Position numbers and translations under genes: made by a program
Assembly: GCA_036676455.1 (NCBI GenBank)
Contig: JAKFCW010000011.1
Location: forward strand, 124,001-188,000
Source: UBA4093 sp036676455
Lineage (GTDB): Bacteria > Cyanobacteriota > Sericytochromatia > S15B-MN24 > UBA4093
Reading direction: 5' to 3'
Length of the DNA: 64,000 bases
The notes under the pieces: model-generated
What the model was told of the DNA's origin: nothing
Databases searched by the model: none
What the model saw: the letters and a program-made list of their open reading frames with translations, nothing else
Shown here: positions 59,502-64,000 of the stretch, piece by piece
Numbering within the stretch: the first letter of the stretch is position 1
Layout: the number at the start of each line of letters is the position of its first letter

Positions 59502-60029
59502 TCAATCCAGGAGCTGGTAGCTGGCGAGCGCCATGTGTCCCAAGGGCTGCTCGGCTCCGAAACCGGCCACCTGGGAGTCGAAGCTCCAGGCCTCCAGCCC
59601 GGGCTGCGACACCACCTTCACCTTGCCGCCAGCGCCCCGGTAGGCGTCGTAGCCGGAGTAGAAGTGGAACAGGGTCGGGATCACCATGTAGAGCCGATCC
59701 ACAGGGCTGGGCATGGGGACGAACGATGGAATCGCCCAGAGCACCACCGCCCCGACGAAGTGCATGACCCCCTTGGTCGGCTCCTGGTTGAATACCCACT
59801 GCCCGAGGCCCGGGATCACGAGCGAGGAGACGCCTGACAAGACCGCGCGAAGCTCGCCGACGTCCTCGTCCGAGGCCTCCTGCGTCTTGACCGTCTGTTT
59901 GCGCGCCTGAGTCACCTGGAACGTTTCGTCCGCGCCTCCAGCCACGGGCGCGTCCGCGGCGAACGCGGGGAGGGCCGACCCCACCATCAGGGTCGCGGTG
60001 AGCAGGCCAGCGAAGCATTTCCGTTGCAT
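59502..60029 (-). CDS. Exported membrane-associated hypothetical protein
   Basis: 175 residues. The signal peptide is cleaved after AFAADA. Hydrophobic segments follow at about 65-80 (VSSLVIPGLGQWVF) and 88-105. The pattern IPGLGQWVFNQEPTKGVMHF recalls small membrane proteins of the DUF5683/TM2 type, in which a Gly-rich GLGQ motif starts a helix pair. AAGGAG precedes ATG 60029; the longer upstream frame is not supported. Confidence 0.72.
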   Translation of the reverse strand: MQRKCFAGLLTATLMVGSALPAFAADAPVAGGADETFQVTQARKQTVKTQEASDEDVGELRAVLSGVSSLVIPGLGQWVFNQEPTKGVMHFVGAVVLWAIPSFVPMPSPVDRLYMVIPTLFHFYSGYDAYRGAGGKVKVVSQPGLEAWSFDSQVAGFGAEQPLGHMALASYQLLD

Positions 60030-60182
60030 CCCATTCTCCTTCGTCGTCTCGATGATCGTGACTGCCTCCTGACGAGCGATCGCTCGTGAGTCCAGTTTAC
60101 CGTGTTTCCGCCAGGAGGAGGGGGGCTCGTCCGGAATGCCGGATCCCCGCGCAGAGAGGCGATCAGGGCGTTCGAAAGCATG

Positions 60183-60230
60183 GAAAAACCCGGCTCCGCA
60201 CGCTTCCGCAGGGAAGCATCGAAGCCGGGC
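60183..60230 (-). terminator. Terminator after the coiled-coil gene
   Basis: On the minus strand AGCCCGGCTTCG pairs with GCGGAGCCGGGT around an inner GCTTCCC/GGAAGC hairpin, followed by TTTT. Confidence 0.75.
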
Positions 60231-60265
60231 TCGCGTGCCGTCGGCGATGAGGGGAGTCGGAGGAT

Positions 60266-61030
60266 CTAAGAATTCTCGGTGAAGGAGAAGCCCTTGCCCG
60301 CTGCCGCCCGCTGGATCGCCCGCAGCAGCTTGTCGGAGAAGTCCTTGATCATCTGGTTGAAGTTCCACTGGCCGTAGCGCATGAAGCTCGCGAGGGCGTC
60401 CTTGCCGGTCACCGTCTCGCCCTGGACGTCCTCGCCCATCTCGTTGCGGCGGCCCATGCCGGTGTTGACCACCTTGGCCCACTCTTCGAGCGCATTGGTC
60501 GGGCGGAAGTTCGCCCAGTCCTGCGAGGCCCGGATGTCGAGCTGGGTGGTGAGACGGGAGGAATCGAGCCCCAGGCGATCCATGAGCTGCCGCTGGAAGC
60601 CGAGCTTGCCGCCTTCGAGCTGGCTGAGCTTGGACTCGGCGCTGGAGAGGCGGCTCCTGGCGGAGGAGACCTGGCTCTCGGCGCTAGACAACGCGGAGCG
60701 CGCGCTGGAGAGCGAAGCCGTCAGGGACTTGGCCTTGGAGCCATCGGGGTCGTTCGTGGAGTTGAGAGAGGCCAGCTGCGCCTCGAGCGAGGCCACGCGC
60801 GAGCGCGCGCCGCTGAGGTTGCCCTGTGCCGAGCTCAAGGCGCTCTTCGCCTGGGAGACCTCGGTCTTGGCCTTGTCGATTTCCTTCTCGTAGGATTCGA
60901 GCTTGTCCCAGGCCTGGAGGGTGGTGTTCACCAGCTCATCGGCGCCCTGCTTGTCGCTGAGGAAGACGAAGCCTCGGTTATCGACCCCGGTGCGGCGGGA
61001 ATACGCCTGGACGTCTGAAAGATCAACCAT
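60266..61030 (-). CDS. Ser/Ala-rich coiled-coil protein
   Basis: 254 residues. N-terminal 40 residues are globular-looking. A long heptad region (about 45-150) follows with repeated SA-rich units (KSALSSAQGNLSGARS, SARSALSSAESQVSSARSRLSSAESKL). The C-terminal ~100 residues are mixed and contain aromatic residues (YGQWNFNQMIKDF). No signal peptide. GGAGG precedes ATG. It may be a structural or filament-like protein; I do not recognise the family. Confidence 0.75.
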   Translation of the reverse strand: MVDLSDVQAYSRRTGVDNRGFVFLSDKQGADELVNTTLQAWDKLESYEKEIDKAKTEVSQAKSALSSAQGNLSGARSRVASLEAQLASLNSTNDPDGSKAKSLTASLSSARSALSSAESQVSSARSRLSSAESKLSQLEGGKLGFQRQLMDRLGLDSSRLTTQLDIRASQDWANFRPTNALEEWAKVVNTGMGRRNEMGEDVQGETVTGKDALASFMRYGQWNFNQMIKDFSDKLLRAIQRAAAGKGFSFTENS

Positions 61031-61149
61031 TTCAAGCCTCCCTGGGCCGCAGTTCCATCACGGCGTTCCTACTCTTATTTATCCCGCGATCCCGGAGAAC
61101 CTTTCATTAAATGCTCGTTGGGCGCAATAAATCTTCGTTGCGCCCCGCG

Positions 61150-61773
61150 TCATCCGCGCAGGGAGTCGCCTTGCGCGAGCATGGCGAGGGCCTCGAGTGC
61201 GCTCTCGCGGACCTCGGATCCCTGCACCGCGCGGGTCAGGTAGGCGAAGGCCGCGTCGCCGCCGAGGCGTCCCAGGGCCAGCAAGGCCTGGGTGCAAGGA
61301 TAGAACCATTCCCCGTGGCGCTCGTCCGCCAGGGTGATGAGATGCGGCACGGCCCGGCGATCGCCCAGCTCGCCCAGGGCGGTCGCCGCGGCTCCGGCCA
61401 CGAAGCCGCTGGCATGCGCCAGGAGGTCGATCAGCAGGTCGAAGGTCTGCGGGTGGCGGATCTTGCCGAGAGCCGCCCCGATGGACATCAAGAGGCCGTC
61501 GGGAAGCGCGTCGGGATCCCGCAGGAAGCCCGCCAGCGTCGACTGGGCCTCGGGAAACGGGAAGTCGACCACGGCGGTCAGGGCCTCGAAGAGGCGCTCG
61601 TCGCGCTCGAAGGGATCGCCATCCCGGGCCGACTCGGTTACGTACGCCAGCCAAGCCTCCGGCCCGCGGGGCTCGCCCATGCGCAGTAGCCCCCGCACCC
61701 CGGCCAGCTGCACGGCAGGGTCGGGATCCGTCGTGGCGCTTGCCAGGATCTGCCGGATTCGCTCGCGGTTCAT
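61150..61773 (-). CDS. HEAT-repeat protein
   Basis: 207 residues made of at least five HEAT/PBS-lyase-like helical pairs, with units such as ALGKIRHPQTFDLLIDLL and ALGELGDRRAVPHLITLA. Usually a protein-binding scaffold. ATG 61773 follows GGAGGG and overlaps the upstream reductase stop (ATGA), so the two genes are translationally coupled. Confidence 0.85.
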   Translation of the reverse strand: MNRERIRQILASATTDPDPAVQLAGVRGLLRMGEPRGPEAWLAYVTESARDGDPFERDERLFEALTAVVDFPFPEAQSTLAGFLRDPDALPDGLLMSIGAALGKIRHPQTFDLLIDLLAHASGFVAGAAATALGELGDRRAVPHLITLADERHGEWFYPCTQALLALGRLGGDAAFAYLTRAVQGSEVRESALEALAMLAQGDSLRG

Positions 61774-62681
61774 CGCGCCCTCCTCTCGGGGACCAGCTGC
61801 CTCACGGCCTCCACGACCGCCCGGTTGGTCGAGACATTCACGCCCAGGCGCTCTCCCAGGGCGACGATGCGCCCGTTGAGGGGCTCGATCTCGGTGGGCC
61901 TTCCGAGCTTGACGTCCTCCCACATCGATCCGCGGTGGTTGCCGGTCTTGGCCAGCAAGGCGAGGGCCTGCTCCTCGAAGTCAGGGCTCAGCTCCACTCC
62001 GTCGGCAGCGGCCACGGCCATCGCCTCGTGCAACATCGGCATGAAGCGAGGATCCGCCATCACCTCCGCGATGGTGCGGCCGCCCAGGGCGCAGAGGGGG
62101 TTGGTGATGGCGTTGAGGATGACCTTCTCCCAGGCGAACTTGCGGATATCAGGCGTGTAGGCGGTCCGGTGGCCCGCGTGGTCGAGCAGCCCGGCGATCG
62201 CCGTCGCCTTGGCCGCGTCGCCAGGGCCTCCGATCAAGGTCGGGCGGCTCCAGAAGGAGACCATGATGCGGGCGGGCGCCACGCGCGTGGCCCCCAGGTA
62301 GAAGATGGCGCGATGGACCCGCTCGGCGCCCAGCGCCTCCGCGAAGTCGCGCTCGGGGTCGAGCCCGTTCTGGCAGACCAGCACCCGGCTCTGAGGCGGG
62401 ATCTCGCGGGCCATGCGGGCGATTAGTTCCGGGTTGTAAGGGGCCTTGGTGGCCACCAGGTAGAGGTCGGCCCGGGGCAGCGCCCCCGAGCCGGTCTCCA
62501 CGGGCAGGGAGAGGGCGATGGCCCCCTCGATGGTGAGGCCCTCGGAGGCGATCGCCGAGATGCCGGGCTCGCGTCCCCAGAGGACGACTCGCTCACCGGC
62601 ATGCGCCAGCTGGGCCGCCAATAGCCCCCCGATGGCTCCGGAGCCCAGAACGGCAAGTTTCGTCTCGATGCTGACAGTCAT
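61770..62681 (-). CDS. Ketopantoate reductase (ApbA/PanE) family
   Basis: 303 residues. The NADP-binding motif AVLGSGAIGGLLA is N-terminal. ATKAPYNPELI and VLVCQNGLDPE match the PanE family pattern, with catalytic Lys in RKFAWEKVILNAITNPLCAL. It may make pantoate for CoA, which would fit a genome with a CoA-disulfide reductase, though several paralogues with other roles exist. ATG follows a G-rich stretch. It heads a two-gene unit with the HEAT protein. Confidence 0.9.
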   Translation of the reverse strand: MTVSIETKLAVLGSGAIGGLLAAQLAHAGERVVLWGREPGISAIASEGLTIEGAIALSLPVETGSGALPRADLYLVATKAPYNPELIARMAREIPPQSRVLVCQNGLDPERDFAEALGAERVHRAIFYLGATRVAPARIMVSFWSRPTLIGGPGDAAKATAIAGLLDHAGHRTAYTPDIRKFAWEKVILNAITNPLCALGGRTIAEVMADPRFMPMLHEAMAVAAADGVELSPDFEEQALALLAKTGNHRGSMWEDVKLGRPTEIEPLNGRIVALGERLGVNVSTNRAVVEAVRQLVPERRAR

Positions 62682-62705
62682 CCCCCCATCCTATCAGAAC
62701 CCATG

Positions 62706-62804
62706 ATTAAAGCCATGGATTAAAGCCATGGCGGGCGCGGAGGCCCGCCCTACAAGCACCCGGGACTTGCCTGTCCCAGAAGCATCCTGGAATTGCCTGT
62801 CCCA
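62706..62804. repeat. Cluster of short repeats upstream of the S8 protease gene
   Basis: Tandem 13-mer ATTAAAGCCATGG (62706-62718 and 62719-62731). Inverted repeat GGCGGGC/GCCCGCC with loop GCGGAG (62730-62749), followed by CTACA. Direct repeat TTGCCTGTCCCA (62767-62778 and 62793-62804). The middle unit has the look of a dispersed REP-like palindrome. Confidence 0.6.
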
Positions 62805-62905
62805 ATTGCACCATGCCTTAGGGGAAACTTAGCCTTGCCTTAACGTCAGCGCGAGCCAAGCAGCCGGATAAGAGAGAAAGCCCCCTCTCTCGAAAGGAGC
62901 AAGAG

Positions 62906-64000
62906 ATGTCCCGTAAACGGATCACGACGCTAGGAGCCGTCCTGGTTGCAGCAAGCCTGACGGTCGCGTGCGGGACGTCCCCCACCCAGGTCGGCCAGCT
63001 CAACGGCCAGAACGCCAGCTCGATCAAGCGCTTCGCAGCCAAGAAGGTCGATCGCCAGAGCGAGGCCTCGCTCGGTGAGGTGGTCCTGCGCGTGCCTCGC
63101 GGCACCTCCCTTGACGTCGGCAGCAGCGAGCTCGATCGCTTCACCTTCGGCGACAAGGAGTACGTGCTGCTCGAGGGCGGCAAGCAGGTCAACGCTCTGA
63201 TCGCCAAGTACGGCGCCTCCCAGGGCGTGCTGGGGGCCCAGCGGAACTTCAAGCGCTTCGCGCTGGAGGACGCGCCGCGGACGGCCGTCGAGCCCAACGA
63301 CGAGTTCTATCACCTGCAATACAGCCTGAGCCAGCAGAACATCTCCCGGGTCTGGAACGTCGCGCGCGGAGCCGACACCCTGGTCGCCGTGGTGGACACC
63401 GGCGTTGACCATTCGCACCCCGACCTCAAGGGCACGGTCATCGACAGCCCGGACATGACGTTCACCAAGAAGTGGTACCAGTTCGGCAAGAAGAACCCCG
63501 GCTCGATGGATCGCGATGGGCACGGCACGCACGTGGCCGGCATCATCGGGGCGATCGCCAACAACAACATCGGCGTGGCCGGCGTCGCTCCCAGCACCAA
63601 GATCCTCGGCGTCAAGGTCCTCGGCGAGAACGCCACCATGTACTCCGTCATGAAGGGCATCGCCTACTCCGTCAACCAGGGCGCCAAGGTCATCAACCTC
63701 AGCCTCGGCGGCGCGTTGACCGACAGCGTCGAGCGCGCCTTCTACGAGGAGGACCTCGCCCGGCACAACGTGCTCATCGTGTCGGCGGCCGGCAACGACG
63801 GCATCGCCAACATGGGCTTCCCCGCCTCCTTCAAGAACGTCATGGCCGTCGGCTCCGTCAACCAGACCCAGAAGCTCTCGACCTTCTCCTGCTACGGCTA
63901 CGGCATGAGCGTCGTGGCCCCCGGCGAAGGCATCCTGAGCACCTTCCCCGGCGGCACCTACGCCATGATCGACGGCACCTCCATGGCCACCCCCTTCGTC
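62906..64000 (+). CDS. Subtilisin-like S8 serine protease lipoprotein (3' truncated by window)
   Basis: 365 codons are visible. The signal peptide ends in the lipobox LTVAC. An inhibitor-I9-like propeptide (~35-115) contains VVLRVPRG and ends before the catalytic domain. Catalytic Asp lies in AVVDTGVDHSHPDL, His in DGHGTHVAG, oxyanion Asn in SAAGNDG, and Ser in DGTSMATPF at the window edge. AAAGGAG precedes ATG 62906. Predicted surface or secreted protease; C-terminal domains are not seen. Confidence 0.93.
   Translation, partial: MSRKRITTLGAVLVAASLTVACGTSPTQVGQLNGQNASSIKRFAAKKVDRQSEASLGEVVLRVPRGTSLDVGSSELDRFTFGDKEYVLLEGGKQVNALIAKYGASQGVLGAQRNFKRFALEDAPRTAVEPNDEFYHLQYSLSQQNISRVWNVARGADTLVAVVDTGVDHSHPDLKGTVIDSPDMTFTKKWYQFGKKNPGSMDRDGHGTHVAGIIGAIANNNIGVAGVAPSTKILGVKVLGENATMYSVMKGIAYSVNQGAKVINLSLGGALTDSVERAFYEEDLARHNVLIVSAAGNDGIANMGFPASFKNVMAVGSVNQTQKLSTFSCYGYGMSVVAPGEGILSTFPGGTYAMIDGTSMATPFV

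Noticed and set aside
1..64000. CRISPR arrays, rRNA genes or insertion sequences
   Set aside because: I saw no regular spacer-repeat arrays, no rRNA-like sequence and no transposase; the only recombinases are the two in the island.

Overview
This is a high-GC chromosomal window from a diderm (Gram-negative-type) bacterium. It encodes TolC, a CarboxypepD_reg outer-membrane protein, several lipobox lipoproteins, a periplasmic D,D-carboxypeptidase and a signal-peptide TPR-like protein. A protoglobin chemoreceptor, c-di-GMP signalling and two cytosolic histidine kinases suggest a motile, oxygen-sensing, free-living organism. The tRNA-Phe sequence and the NHLP/NHLM genes would suit the non-photosynthetic Cyanobacteriota (Sericytochromatia/Tanganyikabacteria-like). 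That is a low-confidence guess, because the window has no rRNA or other decisive marker.

Layout. 1-6.2 kb is core: nth, a zinc-ribbon protein, metG-tatD, tRNA-Phe, and a persulfide/CoA-disulfide operon (CoADR-rhodanese fusion plus a membrane-anchored rhodanese) whose promoter carries two CsoR/CstR-like inverted repeats. 6.4-17.1 kb is a composite island of visibly lower GC in tRNA-Pro(GGG). Its core AATCCCGCCGCTCCGACCT recurs at 15481 and, without its first base, at 17031; a degenerate copy lies at 14650. The island holds a serine recombinase, a tyrosine recombinase, an HNH-type protein, an XRE regulator, secreted or lipoprotein cargo, and a CadC-like regulator with a cation transporter. 17.1-21 kb has a methyltransferase and a rifampin phosphotransferase gene (rph) preceded by a 19-bp rifamycin-associated element. 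21.2-25.5 kb has DUF202, an arylsulfatase, two decayed gene fragments and an SDR.

25.7-36.6 kb is the most interesting block. Two tandem NHLP-leader peptide precursors (plus strand) face a tightly overlapping minus-strand export operon. That operon encodes a 21-residue ORF, a tandem-GNAT protein, a cyclic-nucleotide-binding protein, an HlyD-type adaptor, a C39-peptidase ABC exporter, a second NHLM ABC transporter, a lipoprotein, a CarboxypepD_reg outer-membrane protein and TolC. Leader removal at Gly-Gly and export across both membranes are therefore all encoded. No recognisable RiPP maturase (LanM, radical SAM, YcaO, nitrile-hydratase-like) lies in the window, and the predicted cores contain no cysteine.

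36.8-64 kb is mostly ordinary chromosome: an EF-hand lipoprotein, Rrf2 with a QorB-like reductase, two PAS histidine kinases, an EEP nuclease, an M20 dipeptidase, an aldo/keto reductase, OsmC, a HemAT-type receptor, GlgX, DUF5069 divergent from HxlR, HrpB, CrcB, DacB, a SIR2-like protein with a TPR-like protein, a GGDEF-EAL protein, a coiled-coil protein, a HEAT protein with a PanE-type reductase, and a truncated subtilisin-like lipoprotein. Many strong hairpin terminators separate the transcription units, and a recurring GCCAGCAG/CTGCTGGC hairpin family appears in both island and core.
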